A program made the translations under genes and the position numbers. From assembly GCA_900469965.1 (NCBI GenBank), contig UBZP01000004.1, positions 1 to 64,000 of the forward strand: a stretch of DNA of 64,000 bases, in the 5' to 3' direction. Positions 54,690 to 63,913 of the stretch are shown in pieces. Source of the stretch: Hyphomicrobiales bacterium (GTDB taxonomy: Bacteria; Pseudomonadota; Alphaproteobacteria; Rhizobiales; Rhizobiaceae). Every line of letters begins with the position of its first letter. Within the stretch, counting starts at the first letter, position 1. The notes beneath the pieces are model-generated. The model searched no databases, was not told the DNA's origin, and saw nothing but the letters and a program-made list of their open reading frames with translations.

Positions 54690-55175
54690 TCAGAGCTGCT
54701 CGATCATCGCCGCCGCGGCCGAGACGGTCGCCTGGCCGGGGCTTTCCTCGATGTTGAGCGACTTGACGACGCCGTCCTCGACCAGCATCGAATAGCGCTT
54801 GGAACGCACGCCCAGGCCGTTGGCGGTCAGGTCGATATCGAGGCCGATAGCCCTGGCGAACTGGGCGCCGCCGTCGGCGAGGAAGCGGATCTTGCCGAGC
54901 CCGCCGGTTTCCTTCGCCCAGGCGGTCATGACGAACGGGTCGTTGACGGCGACGACGGCGATCTCGTCGACGCCCTTGGCCAGGATCGCGTCGCGGTTTT
55001 CCAGATAGCCGGGCAGGTGGTTCAGCGAGCAGGTGGGCGTGAACGCGCCCGGAACGGCGAAGAGCACGACGCGCTTGCCCGAAAACAGGTCGCCGGTCGA
55101 GACCTCCGCCGGGCCGTCCGCGGTCGGTTCCTTGAGCTTCAGGTCGGGCAGTTTCTCTCCTACGGCAATCGTCAC
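54690..55175 (-). CDS. Peroxiredoxin (AhpC/TSA, Prx5-type)
   Basis: This 161-residue protein of the redoxin group carries the peroxidatic cysteine in FAVPGAFTPTCSLNHLPGY. MTAWAKETGG and RSKRYSMLVEDGVV are typical of Prx5/hybrid-glutaredoxin peroxiredoxins. It reduces hydrogen peroxide and alkyl hydroperoxides in the cytoplasm. The start is a GTG at 55175, with AAGGAG seven bases upstream. Longer frames lack conservation. Confidence 0.92.
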   Translation of the reverse strand: MTIAVGEKLPDLKLKEPTADGPAEVSTGDLFSGKRVVLFAVPGAFTPTCSLNHLPGYLENRDAILAKGVDEIAVVAVNDPFVMTAWAKETGGLGKIRFLADGGAQFARAIGLDIDLTANGLGVRSKRYSMLVEDGVVKSLNIEESPGQATVSAAAAMIEQL

Positions 55176-55245
55176 GATCGTTCTCCTTGGCTTGTCTCCG
55201 TTGCGCGCTTCGCGCAGCCGGTCGGCCGCGGATAATAGGCGCTGG

Positions 55246-56070
55246 TCAATCGATGACAAGCGGCATTTCCATCGTCCGGCCGCCGCTTTCGGCGGTGAAG
55301 ACGAGGGCGGCATCGTCGAGCCGCGCCGACTTCGGCTTGTGCCGCAGCGGAACGTCGACGCGGTAGGAGCCGCCGCTGCGGACCGGGGTGCTCGCGGCGT
55401 CGAACTGGAAGCCCTCCGGCCCGGAAACGAACACCTGCAGCGGCTTATCCGCCGAAGGCTCCGGCGCGGTGAAGGTGACGGACAGCGCGCTGCCGTCGGC
55501 CTTCCAGCGCGCCTCGGTGACGATGAATTCAGGGGAGGGCGCGGCCGGCAACGCAGCCTCGGCGGCGGCCGCCATCGCCCGCTCGATCGGATTCTCGATC
55601 GCGGCCTTCGCGCCGTCGACCGAAAGCTCGGCCTGGAGCGGGATGCAGATGTTCTCGCAGACGCCGAGGAAGACCGAGGCGGTGATGCGCTCGCCCGCTG
55701 CCGGTCCCTGCCGCTTCAGGGTCAGGGGAAGGGCGAGCGAGCGGTCGTAGCCGGTATAGGCGGTAAAGCCGTCCGAGAAGCGCTTGGGAACGGGAAAGCG
55801 GATCTGCTCCAGCGCCAGTCCGGAGGCCGGCGAAATGGTGATCGAAGGCGAGATCCCGCTCTGGCCGGGATCGCGCCAGTAGGTCTTCCAGCCGTCCTGC
55901 AGCTCGATCTCGAGGAGTGCCGGGACGCGTCCGTCCGCAGCCTCCGGCAGCACGACCAGCCGCACCCGGCCGCCCGCCGTTTCGGCCCAGGGCGAGGTCG
56001 CGGCAAGCACCTGTGCCGGCGCGAGCGCCAGCAGTGAAAATGCAACGAGAAACGAGCGAAAACCTGTCAT
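55246..56070 (-). CDS. Periplasmic DsbD-alpha-like protein
   Basis: This 274-residue protein has a signal peptide (FLVAFSLLALAPAQVLAATS) and the domain seen at the N-terminus of DsbD (DGWKTYWRDPGQSGISPSI; FLGVCENICIPLQAELS with the C-x3-C pair). No transmembrane or thioredoxin part follows, so it is a stand-alone alpha domain that may relay thiol electrons in the periplasm, for example in cytochrome c or copper-site maturation. It is divergent from yqgE. Confidence 0.85.
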   Translation of the reverse strand: MTGFRSFLVAFSLLALAPAQVLAATSPWAETAGGRVRLVVLPEAADGRVPALLEIELQDGWKTYWRDPGQSGISPSITISPASGLALEQIRFPVPKRFSDGFTAYTGYDRSLALPLTLKRQGPAAGERITASVFLGVCENICIPLQAELSVDGAKAAIENPIERAMAAAAEAALPAAPSPEFIVTEARWKADGSALSVTFTAPEPSADKPLQVFVSGPEGFQFDAASTPVRSGGSYRVDVPLRHKPKSARLDDAALVFTAESGGRTMEMPLVID

Positions 56071-56260
56071 AAGATCACGATCTGGGCATAGGGCGGCGAC
56101 GATTCCATGGCTCTGTCAGGCTTTTTCGAAAGATTTCTCTTGAATGCCGGACCCGCTGTCCCAGTTCTTTACAATGTTCTTCCCGAAGCGTCGAACAAAA
56201 GCGTCAGAGCGGCGAGAAGGCGCTTTTCATTTCGCTGCGAATTGATAGGCTGTTTGTGTT

Positions 56261-56866
56261 ATGGCGATGTCGGTCCTGAAAAACAGACGTGAACGGGGCT
56301 TCCTTGACGGTCAATTCCTGATCGCCATGCCGGGAATGCTCGACAAGAATTTCGAGCGCACCGTCGTCTATATCTGCGCCCATTCCGACGACGGGGCGAT
56401 GGGTTTCGTCATCAATCGCCCGCAGCAGATGAGCTTCACCGACGTGCTGCTGCATCTGCAACTGGTCGAGGAGGACGAGGTCATCCGCCTGCCGCCGCGC
56501 ACGATCGATTTTCCGATCCGCTCCGGCGGCCCGGTCGAGAGCGGACGTGGTTTCGTGCTGCATTCCGACGACTATTCGTCCGAATCCAGCATTCCGGTCA
56601 GCGACGACATCAGCCTGACGGCGACGCTCGACATCGTCCGCGCCATCTCGCGCGGCGAGGGGCCGAAGCGCGGCCTGCTGATGCTCGGCTATGCCGGCTG
56701 GGGCGCCGGCCAGCTGGAGAACGAGATCGCCTCCAATGGCTGGCTGACCTGCCCGGCCTCCGAGGACCTGATCTTCGATACGCCGGTCGAGGCCAAGTAC
56801 GACCGGGCCCTCGCCCTGATGGGCGTCACCCCGGCCATGCTGTCCATGGAAGCCGGCCACGCCTGA
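56261..56866 (+). CDS. YqgE/AlgH family protein (UPF0301)
   Basis: This 201-residue protein reads [41 protein letters not shown], the family's defining N-terminus. [17 protein letters not shown] and [18 protein letters not shown] are the remaining conserved blocks. The function is not established; it is named from a proposed role in alginate regulation. The 190 bp upstream hold the promoter. Confidence 0.93.
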   Translation: MAMSVLKNRRERGFLDGQFLIAMPGMLDKNFERTVVYICAHSDDGAMGFVINRPQQMSFTDVLLHLQLVEEDEVIRLPPRTIDFPIRSGGPVESGRGFVLHSDDYSSESSIPVSDDISLTATLDIVRAISRGEGPKRGLLMLGYAGWGAGQLENEIASNGWLTCPASEDLIFDTPVEAKYDRALALMGVTPAMLSMEAGHA

Positions 56867-56997
56867 GCGGGCCGGCCCGACGTCGCCGGCGCTGCCGAAC
56901 CCTTTCATGATCGATCGGATCGCCGGAGGAACCAATGCCGGCGGCGGACGTTCTGCGCCGGATTCATTCGTCCAGTTCGTCGTCCTCGGAGATCGCC

Positions 56998-58065
56998 ATG
57001 CGTCTCTTTCAATGTGAAAGCTGCGGGCTGACCCTGCATTTCGGCAACCGCGCCTGCGTGCGCTGCGGCGCCCGGCTCGGCTTCGACACCGGCGACATGC
57101 GCCTGCATGCGCTGGTGCCGCGGGCGGAGGAGGGGACCTGGGAGATCGAGGGACGGTCGGGACAGGGCTTCCGCTTCTGCGACAATGCCGCCATCGACGT
57201 CTGCAACTGGCTCGTCCCCGTGGAGAGCGGCGACGCCTTCTGCGCCGCCTGCATCCACAACCGTATCGTGCCGACCACCGATCCCGTCGGGCTGGAGCGC
57301 TGGCGGCGGATCTCGGCTGCGCAGCACCATCTGTTCTACTCGCTGCTGCGCTGGAACCTGCCGCATCCGACCCGCGAGCAGCAGCCGGACGGCGGGCTCG
57401 TCTTCGATTTCCTCGCCGACGAGGTCGACGAGAACGGCAACGTCATCCCGGCCATGACCGGCCACGAGGACGGGCTGATCTGTCTCAGGGCGGCGGAGGC
57501 CGACGACGACGTGCGCGAGGCGGTGCGCGTCGCCATGGACGAGCGCTACCGCTCCCTGCTCGGCCATCTCCGCCACGAGATCGGTCATTTCTACTGGGGC
57601 CAGCTCCTGACCGACGAGGCCGACCTCATGCGCGCCCGCGCGCTCTTCGGCGACGAGCGCGAGGACTACGGCGCAGCGCTCGAGCGCCACTATGAGCAGG
57701 GCCCGCCGCCCGACTGGCAGGAGCGGTTCATCAGCACCTATGCCAGCGCCCATGCGGCGGAGGACTTCGCCGAATGCTGGGCGCACTACCTGCACATCGT
57801 CGATACGCTGGAGACGGCCCGCGCCTTCGGGCTCAACACCGATCCCCGCGGCGGCCACGACCAACTGGAGGCGGCGGTCGATTTCGATCCCTACCGCGCC
57901 GGCAGCGCCGACCGGCTGGTCGATGCCTGGGTCCCGCTCAGCGTCGCCATCAACGAGATCCAGCGCTCCATGGGCCAGCCGGACAGCTATCCCTTCGTGC
58001 TCTCCCAGCCGGTGGTCGAGAAGCTGGAGTTCATCCGCGGCATCGTCGCCAAGGCGCACGGCTGA
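56998..58065 (+). CDS. Putative zinc-binding metallopeptidase with N-terminal zinc ribbon
   Basis: This is a 355-residue protein. Residues 6-23 form a zinc ribbon (CESC...CVRC). A second Cys set follows in CDNAAIDVCNW and CAACIHNRI. The peptidase part carries HEIGHFYW (HExxH), with DFAECWAHYLHIVDTLETA downstream providing the third ligand region (Glu). The family is listed as putative zinc-binding metallopeptidase (Peptidase_Mx type) and is poorly characterised. No signal peptide is present, so it is cytoplasmic. ATG at 56998 has GGAG upstream. Confidence 0.85.
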   Translation: MRLFQCESCGLTLHFGNRACVRCGARLGFDTGDMRLHALVPRAEEGTWEIEGRSGQGFRFCDNAAIDVCNWLVPVESGDAFCAACIHNRIVPTTDPVGLERWRRISAAQHHLFYSLLRWNLPHPTREQQPDGGLVFDFLADEVDENGNVIPAMTGHEDGLICLRAAEADDDVREAVRVAMDERYRSLLGHLRHEIGHFYWGQLLTDEADLMRARALFGDEREDYGAALERHYEQGPPPDWQERFISTYASAHAAEDFAECWAHYLHIVDTLETARAFGLNTDPRGGHDQLEAAVDFDPYRAGSADRLVDAWVPLSVAINEIQRSMGQPDSYPFVLSQPVVEKLEFIRGIVAKAHG

Positions 58066-58157
58066 CGCGCGTCTGCGGCGGTCGCTCCGCGTGCCGCCGC
58101 CGCTGGGCAGCTCACTATTCTATATGTTATAATGTTATAAGTATAGGAGGCTGCGCG

Positions 58158-58652
58158 ATGACGAAATCGCAACAGTGCCGGATGATCACTAGGAGTGGCA
58201 TCAGGTGTCGTCGTGTCGCAGCGGGCGGTGGCGCGGGTTTCTGCTGGCAACATCTCCCGAGAGAGAGCAGAATTAAATGGAGAGAGATCGTCGAAACTGC
58301 CGGAGTGGCGGTCGTCGGAGCCGATGTTATCCTAAAGATAGCAGAAATAGCGGTACTTTGTTTGAATGAATATTTCGGCCCGGGTGGAGATGATATTCAC
58401 GCTAAACACAAGATTGAAGTGGCGCTAGATATCGGGCCGCATTGGAGCAACGGCCCCGACAGTTACGTGCCAGGAAGTAGAGTGGATTGGACGACCTTGC
58501 TTTCAATTGTGAGGCGGGCAAAGGCTCTGAGAAGTGGCGGAGATGAACGCGAATTTTCTCGCTTAGAAGCGGACTTCTGTCGGTGGTTTGATGCCATGAA
58601 TAGCTACCATAGAGGCGAAATATTGAGGAAAATTAAAGTGAGCGTGAATTGA
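58158..58652 (+). CDS. Low-GC orphan with N-terminal Cys/His zinc motif
   Basis: This 164-residue protein starts with a compact zinc-finger-like motif, QCRMITRSGIRC then GFCWQH (C-x8-C-x10-C-x2-H), seen in small accessory proteins of unknown role. A hydrophobic helix follows (VAVVGADVILKIAEIAVLCL), then a soluble C-terminal part (HYHRGEILRKIKV-like end). The gene is much AT-richer than its neighbours, and an AT-rich promoter-like stretch (TATATGTTATAATGTTATAAG) and AGGAGG precede it. It looks acquired. No function is assigned. Confidence 0.7.
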   Translation: MTKSQQCRMITRSGIRCRRVAAGGGAGFCWQHLPRESRIKWREIVETAGVAVVGADVILKIAEIAVLCLNEYFGPGGDDIHAKHKIEVALDIGPHWSNGPDSYVPGSRVDWTTLLSIVRRAKALRSGGDEREFSRLEADFCRWFDAMNSYHRGEILRKIKVSVN

Positions 58653-58769
58653 ATGAGATTGTCAATATCGGCTTCTGTGATCGCGGTCTGATCAGGCTCA
58701 TGACGGGCGCGTTTGAACGGATGGGTGCGCGATGTCGACAGGCCCCCCATGAGAGGGCGGATAGCCGGA

Positions 58770-61682
58770 TCAGGCCCGCTTCATGAGGGGAAACCGTTCC
58801 TTCAGCAGCCGCAGCACCGAATCGTAGTTGATCGGCGGCCCGAACAGGTAGCTCTGCCCGTATTCGCAGCCCATCCGGCCGAGTTCGATCGCATCCTCCT
58901 CGGTCTCGATCCCCTCGGCCACGACCTGCATTTCCATCTCGCGCGCCATCGAGATCACCGAGCGCAGGAGCACGGTGCGCTTGTCGGAGCTGTCGCGCAC
59001 CAGCGCCTTGTCGATCTTGATCGTGTCGAACGGGAAGCGGGTGAGGTAGGCGAGCGAGGAATAGCCGGTGCCGAAATCGTCGAGCGCCAGCCCGAGGCCG
59101 GCCTCGCGCAGCTTGTTGAGCACCAGCCGCGCCTGTTCGGCATTCTCCATCACCACGGATTCGGTCAGCTCGAACTTCAGCTTGTGCGGCTCGCAGCGCG
59201 TCTTCGACAGCACCGCGCGGACGTCGTTGTAGAGCTCGTTGTTCAGGAGCTGGGCGCTGGAGAGGTTGACCGAGACGAAGATCGGCAGGTCGCCGGTCTG
59301 CAACTGCCAGTCCATCAGGTCGCTCGCCGCCTTGTCGAAGGCGAACGCGCCGAGCTGGCTGATCAGGTCGGACTGCTCGGCGACCGGGATGAACTCCTCC
59401 GGCGAGATGCTGCCGCGCTTGGGATGCTCCCAGCGCATCAGTGCCTCGAAGCCGGCGACCTCGGCATCGGCCAGCCGCACGATCGGCTGGTAGACGAGCG
59501 ACAGCTCCTTGCGCTCGATCGCCCGGCGCAGGTCCGTCTCCATCTGCAGCCGGTCGGTGCCCATCGTCCGGAAGGCGGGGCGGAACGGTTCGACGCGGTT
59601 GCCGCCCGCCTTCTTCGCCCGGTACATGGCGAGCTCGGCGTCGTTCAGAAGGCTTGCCGCGTCCTGCTGCGGATCGAGCCAGGAGACGAGCCCGATCGAG
59701 GCGGTCAGGATGATCTCGCGGTTGGCGAAGTTGATCGGCACGGTGATCGCCTTGGAGACCGCATCGGCGAAATCGGCCACCTTGGCCGGGTCGCGCTCCG
59801 AAAGCAGGATCAGGCCGAACTGGTCGCCGGAAAGCCGCGACAGCGTGTCCTGCGGCTTCAACAGCCGGCGCAGGCGGCGCGACAGGGCGACGAGGATATT
59901 GTCGCCCGCGGCGATCCCGAGCGCGTCGTTGACCTGCTTGTAGCGGTCGATGTCGATGGCGAGAACGGTCGGGCGCACGGCCTCGCCGGAGCCGGCGATC
60001 GACAGCACCGATTGCAGCCGGTCGAGGAACACCTGCCGGTTGGGCAGGCCGGTCAGGTTGTCGTGCAGCGCGTCCTGCAGCAGCCGGTCGACCGAGTTGC
60101 GCTGCTCGGTGATGTCGACGATGGTGCCGACGCAGCGGATGATCTCGCCGTTGGCGCCGAGCACCGGCCGGGCGCGGATCGCCAGCCAGTGGTAGTGGCC
60201 GTCCTCGGCGCGGACGCGGAACTGGTGGTTCAGCCGCCCGCGGCGGTGCTCCAGAAGCACATCCAGCGTGGCGCGGAAGCGGTCGCGGTCGTCGGGATGC
60301 AGCCGCGGCAGCCAGTTGCGCGCGGCCCCGTGCATGACGCCGGGCGAAAGGCCGAGCTGGGCGGAGATGTCGGGGATGGTGACGACGCGGTCGCGCGCCA
60401 CGTCCCAGTCCCAGACCGTGTCGCCGGAGCCGGTCAGCGCCAGCGACTGTCGCTCCAGGTCGGAGAACAGCCCCTGCTGGTAGGCGCCGCCGGCAAAGGC
60501 GTGCTGCATCACCGTGAACCCGATCAGAAGCACGATCAGGACGAGGCCGCCGCCGAGCGCCGGCTGGATGATGTCGTTGTCGAGCCTGCCCGTCACCGTC
60601 ATCCAGGCGCCGAACAGCCAGACGAGGATCAGCGCCCAGGCCGGCACGAGCAGGATCGCCCGGTCGTAGCGGTTGAAGCCGAGATAGGCGATCAGGATGA
60701 TGCCGGCGGATGCCGTGAGCGCAAAGGACAGCCGGGCGATGCCGGCCGCGATCGGCGGATCGTAGACGGCGACGCCGAACAGAAGCCCGAGGCCCAGGAT
60801 CCAGGCGAGCGTGGCATAGGAGAGGTGGGCGTGCCAGCGGTTGAGGTTCAGGTAGGTGAACAGGAAGACGACGAGGCCGACCGCCAGCGACACCTCCGTT
60901 CCCGCACGCCAGATCCGCTCGTCGCCGGCGGTGATGCTGATCAGCTTCGACAGGAAGCCGAAGTCGACGCAGATGTAGCCGAGTACCGCCCAGGCGAGTG
61001 CGGCCGTCGCCGGCAGCATCGAGGTGCCCTTGACCACGAACAGGATCGTCAGGAACACCGCGAGCAGACCGGCGATGCCGAGCACGATGCCGCGGTAGAG
61101 GGTGAAGGCGTTGACCGTGTCCTTGTAGGCGTCCGGCTCCCACAGGTAGATCTGCGGCAGTTCCGGCGTTGCGAGCTCGGCCACGAAGGTGACGACGGAG
61201 CCGGGGTTCAGCGTGATGCGGAAGACGTCGTCCTCCTCGCTCGGCTGGCGGTCGAGCGCGAAGCCTTCGCTCGGCGTGATCGAGAGGATGCGCTGCGAGC
61301 CGAGGTCGGGCCAGAACAGCTTGGAGCGCACCAGCCGGAAATGCGGCGCGACGATCACGCGGTCGATCTGTTCCTCGGAAATGTTGGCGAGGGCGAACAC
61401 CGCCCAGTCGCCCTCGTGCGCCGGATTGGTCGCGCGCACCTCGATGCGCCGCACGATGCCGTCTGTGCCGGGGGCGGTGGAGACCTGGAAGGCGTCGCCG
61501 CGTCCCGTATAGATCTCCGTCGTCGCCGTCAGGTCGAGTGCCGTGTCGTCGCGGGAGATCTGGACGGGCTCGACGGCCTGTGCCGTCGACGCAAGCGGTC
61601 CGACCATCGAGAGCGCCGCCAGAAGGGTAAGGGCGAGCACCCGGCTGACGAACAGCAGTGTCGGCACGGAACGAAATGTCAT
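58770..61682 (-). CDS. 7TM-PAS-GGDEF-EAL protein, probable cyclic-di-GMP phosphodiesterase
   Basis: This 970-residue protein has a signal peptide and a periplasmic beta domain (about 37-185), then seven or so transmembrane helices (about 195-395). A PAS domain covers about 415-530 (WDWDVARDRV; HPDDRDRFRA). The GGDEF domain has a degenerate active site, SGDQF at 618-622, so synthesis is unlikely. The EAL domain is intact, with Glu746-Ala-Leu and DDFGTGYSSLAYL. It should degrade cyclic-di-GMP in response to an external or membrane signal. It follows the GNAT gene by seven bases. Confidence 0.93.
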   Translation of the reverse strand: MTFRSVPTLLFVSRVLALTLLAALSMVGPLASTAQAVEPVQISRDDTALDLTATTEIYTGRGDAFQVSTAPGTDGIVRRIEVRATNPAHEGDWAVFALANISEEQIDRVIVAPHFRLVRSKLFWPDLGSQRILSITPSEGFALDRQPSEEDDVFRITLNPGSVVTFVAELATPELPQIYLWEPDAYKDTVNAFTLYRGIVLGIAGLLAVFLTILFVVKGTSMLPATAALAWAVLGYICVDFGFLSKLISITAGDERIWRAGTEVSLAVGLVVFLFTYLNLNRWHAHLSYATLAWILGLGLLFGVAVYDPPIAAGIARLSFALTASAGIILIAYLGFNRYDRAILLVPAWALILVWLFGAWMTVTGRLDNDIIQPALGGGLVLIVLLIGFTVMQHAFAGGAYQQGLFSDLERQSLALTGSGDTVWDWDVARDRVVTIPDISAQLGLSPGVMHGAARNWLPRLHPDDRDRFRATLDVLLEHRRGRLNHQFRVRAEDGHYHWLAIRARPVLGANGEIIRCVGTIVDITEQRNSVDRLLQDALHDNLTGLPNRQVFLDRLQSVLSIAGSGEAVRPTVLAIDIDRYKQVNDALGIAAGDNILVALSRRLRRLLKPQDTLSRLSGDQFGLILLSERDPAKVADFADAVSKAITVPINFANREIILTASIGLVSWLDPQQDAASLLNDAELAMYRAKKAGGNRVEPFRPAFRTMGTDRLQMETDLRRAIERKELSLVYQPIVRLADAEVAGFEALMRWEHPKRGSISPEEFIPVAEQSDLISQLGAFAFDKAASDLMDWQLQTGDLPIFVSVNLSSAQLLNNELYNDVRAVLSKTRCEPHKLKFELTESVVMENAEQARLVLNKLREAGLGLALDDFGTGYSSLAYLTRFPFDTIKIDKALVRDSSDKRTVLLRSVISMAREMEMQVVAEGIETEEDAIELGRMGCEYGQSYLFGPPINYDSVLRLLKERFPLMKRA

Positions 61683-61689
61683 TGGAACG

Positions 61690-62340
61690 CTAATTTCCTG
61701 TCGTCTGCGGGTCCAGCAGCCCTCTCTCCGGCGCGGCCTGGATTCGCGGCTGGGTCCTGTCCCCTGCCAGCAGCGAATACATCACGTGGTCACGCCACTC
61801 CCCGTTTATCTTCAGATATTCCCTGAGGTAGCCTTCGCGCTGAAAGCCGGCCTTTTCAAGGAGGCGGATGCTCCGCCCGTTGTCAGGAATACAGGCTGCC
61901 TCGATACGGTGCAACTGAAGCTCCCCAAAGATGTAGGGGATGGCCAGTTTCAGGGCGGCGAGCATATGGCCGTGGCCGGCGTAGCGCTCGCCCATCCAGT
62001 AGCCGACCATGCAGCATTGCGATGCGCCGCGGCGGATGTAGCCGATCGTCAGGCCGCCGAGCAGCTGCTGTTCGGCCTTGAGGAAGAGAAACAGCGGCAA
62101 CGCCTGGCCGCTGGCGAATTCCTGCTCGTTCCTGACGACGCGGGAGCGGAAGGAGCTCTCCGACTGCTCGTCGCTGCGCCAGGTCGGCTCCCAGGGCTCC
62201 AGGAAGCGCCGGCTCTCGGAGCGGAGCAGGTACCACTGGCGATAGTCGGAAAAGCGCGGCAGGCGGAGCAGATGCGTCTCGCTCTCGAGCGTCACGGTGT
62301 CGGACTGCCGCGACAGGAACCGAAAGACCGACCGTGCCAT
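61690..62340 (-). CDS. GNAT-family N-acetyltransferase (RimJ-like)
   Basis: This 216-residue protein has ETHLLRLPRFSDYRQWYLLR at the start of the RimJ/RimL-type domain. The acetyl-CoA loop is GYWMGERYAGHGHMLAALKL, then HRIEAACIPDNGRSIRLLEKAGFQREG and EWRDHVMYSLL. It probably acetylates a protein N-terminus such as a ribosomal protein. It precedes the phosphodiesterase gene by seven bases, so the two are likely co-transcribed. Confidence 0.9.
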   Translation of the reverse strand: MARSVFRFLSRQSDTVTLESETHLLRLPRFSDYRQWYLLRSESRRFLEPWEPTWRSDEQSESSFRSRVVRNEQEFASGQALPLFLFLKAEQQLLGGLTIGYIRRGASQCCMVGYWMGERYAGHGHMLAALKLAIPYIFGELQLHRIEAACIPDNGRSIRLLEKAGFQREGYLREYLKINGEWRDHVMYSLLAGDRTQPRIQAAPERGLLDPQTTGN

Positions 62341-62525
62341 CCATTCTTCTCCGTTTGCGCCGCCTCGCTGCCCGCTGGTTAACAGTAGGACAATGCCGGC
62401 GACCCCGTCAAACCGGATGTTGCGCCGGATCCCGCGGCGGATTGGCATTTCTGGCGCGTTGCCGATGCGAAGGCCCGACTTTCGGTCGGGGACGGTGCGG
62501 ACGAGGGCGGATCGAGGGAAAACGA

Positions 62526-62557
62526 ACGGCCGCCGCGGGGCAGACCGCGGCGGCCGT
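62526..62557 (-). terminator. Intrinsic terminator after the M16 peptidase gene
   Basis: ACGGCCGCCGCGG and its 13-base perfect complement enclose GGCAGA. On the minus strand the stem is followed by TCGTTTTCC. A smaller hairpin, CCCGAC with GTCGGG, lies near 62475-62491. Confidence 0.85.
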
Positions 62558-62597
62558 GCATCTGTTTGCGGCCATCGGCCGATATGCGGCGTGCGCC

Positions 62598-63893
62598 TCA
62601 GCTCGCGGCGCGCTGGGGCTGGGCGCTGCGGGTCAGGGAGCCGATGATGTCGCCCGCCGAGGCGAGCTGGTCCAGCGGGCCGATCGCCGAAAGCGTCGGG
62701 CGGGTGTCGAAGAACAGCCGGCCGGCGAGATCGGTCAGCCGGTCGACAGTGATGCCCTGGAGCCGTTCCATCAGCTCGTCGTTGGGGATCGGCCGTCCGT
62801 AAAGCATCATCTGCCGGGCGATCTGGCCGGCGCGGGCGGCGGGGCTTTCCTGCCCCATCAGCAACTGCGCGCGGATCTGCGCGCGGGCCCGGTCGATCTC
62901 CTGCTGGTCGATCCGGTCGGCCGACTTGCGCAACTCCTCGATGATCACCGGCAATAGCTCCGGCAGGTTCTCGCCGCCGGTCGCCGCGTGGATGCCGAAG
63001 ATGCCGGTGTCGGAGAAGCCCCAGTGGAAGGCATAGACCGAGTAGCACAGGCCGCGATGCTCGCGCACTTCCTGGAAGAGGCGTGAGGACATGCCGCCGC
63101 CGAGGATGTTGGCGAGAATCTGCGAACAGTAGAAGTCGCGCGCATGGTAGGCCTTGCCCTCGAAGCCGAGCAGGACCTGCGCGTCCATCAGGTCGCGCGT
63201 CTCGCGCACGTCGCCGCCGGTGTAGTTCGCCACCTCCAGGACGGGGGGCGCGGACGGCGTCTGCGGCAGCGACGAGAACCGCTTCTCGACGTCGCGGACG
63301 AAATCCGAATGATCGACGGCGCCGGCCGCGACCACGAACATGCGGTCGGTCGTGTAGTTGCGGCCGAGATAGGTGCGGATCTGCTCCGGCTGGAACGACA
63401 TCACCGTTTCCGGCGTGCCGAGGATTGCCCGCCCGATCGTCTGGTCGCGATAGGCGGCTTCGGAGAACTTGTCGAAGATGACGTCGTCGGGGGTGTCGTT
63501 GGCAGCCCCGATCTCCTGCAGGATGACATGCTTCTCGCGGGAGAGTTCTTCCTCGTCGAATTCCGATTCCGTCAGGATGTCGGCCAGGATGTCTGTCGCC
63601 AGCGGCACGTGATCCTTGAGCACGCGGGCATAGTAGGAGGTCGTCTCGGTGGAGGTGGCGGCGTTGACCTCGCCGCCCACGTTCTCGATCTCTTCGGCGA
63701 TCTCGCGGGCGGTGCGGCGCGCAGTACCCTTGAAGGCCATGTGTTCGAGCAGATGGGCGATCCCGTGCTCGTCCGCCGTCTCGTTGCGGGAACCGGACTT
63801 GATCCACACGCCGAGCGCGACGCTCTCCAGATGCGGCATGGTCTCGGTGACGACCGTCAGGCCTGACGGCAGCCTGGTGCACTCAACTTTCAT
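62598..63893 (-). CDS. M16-family zinc peptidase (mitochondrial-processing-peptidase-like)
   Basis: This 431-residue protein carries the inverted zinc motif HLLEHMAFKGTARRTA (H-x2-E-H, His47, Glu50, His51), with the distal Glu in EVNAATSTETTSYYARV. The second half is the M16 C-domain (FQEVREHRGLCYSVYAFHWGF). Soluble bacterial M16 proteins of this kind are the relatives of mitochondrial processing peptidase. It follows thrC by 20 bp. Confidence 0.94.
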   Translation of the reverse strand: MKVECTRLPSGLTVVTETMPHLESVALGVWIKSGSRNETADEHGIAHLLEHMAFKGTARRTAREIAEEIENVGGEVNAATSTETTSYYARVLKDHVPLATDILADILTESEFDEEELSREKHVILQEIGAANDTPDDVIFDKFSEAAYRDQTIGRAILGTPETVMSFQPEQIRTYLGRNYTTDRMFVVAAGAVDHSDFVRDVEKRFSSLPQTPSAPPVLEVANYTGGDVRETRDLMDAQVLLGFEGKAYHARDFYCSQILANILGGGMSSRLFQEVREHRGLCYSVYAFHWGFSDTGIFGIHAATGGENLPELLPVIIEELRKSADRIDQQEIDRARAQIRAQLLMGQESPAARAGQIARQMMLYGRPIPNDELMERLQGITVDRLTDLAGRLFFDTRPTLSAIGPLDQLASAGDIIGSLTRSAQPQRAAS

Positions 63894-63913
63894 GTTACGA
63901 CTTTCCGCGATCG

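Noticed and set aside
58713-61826. A 1037-codon frame antisense to the GGDEF-EAL gene
   Set aside because: The minus strand has ordered signal, membrane, PAS, GGDEF and EAL features, so the plus-strand frame is a shadow.
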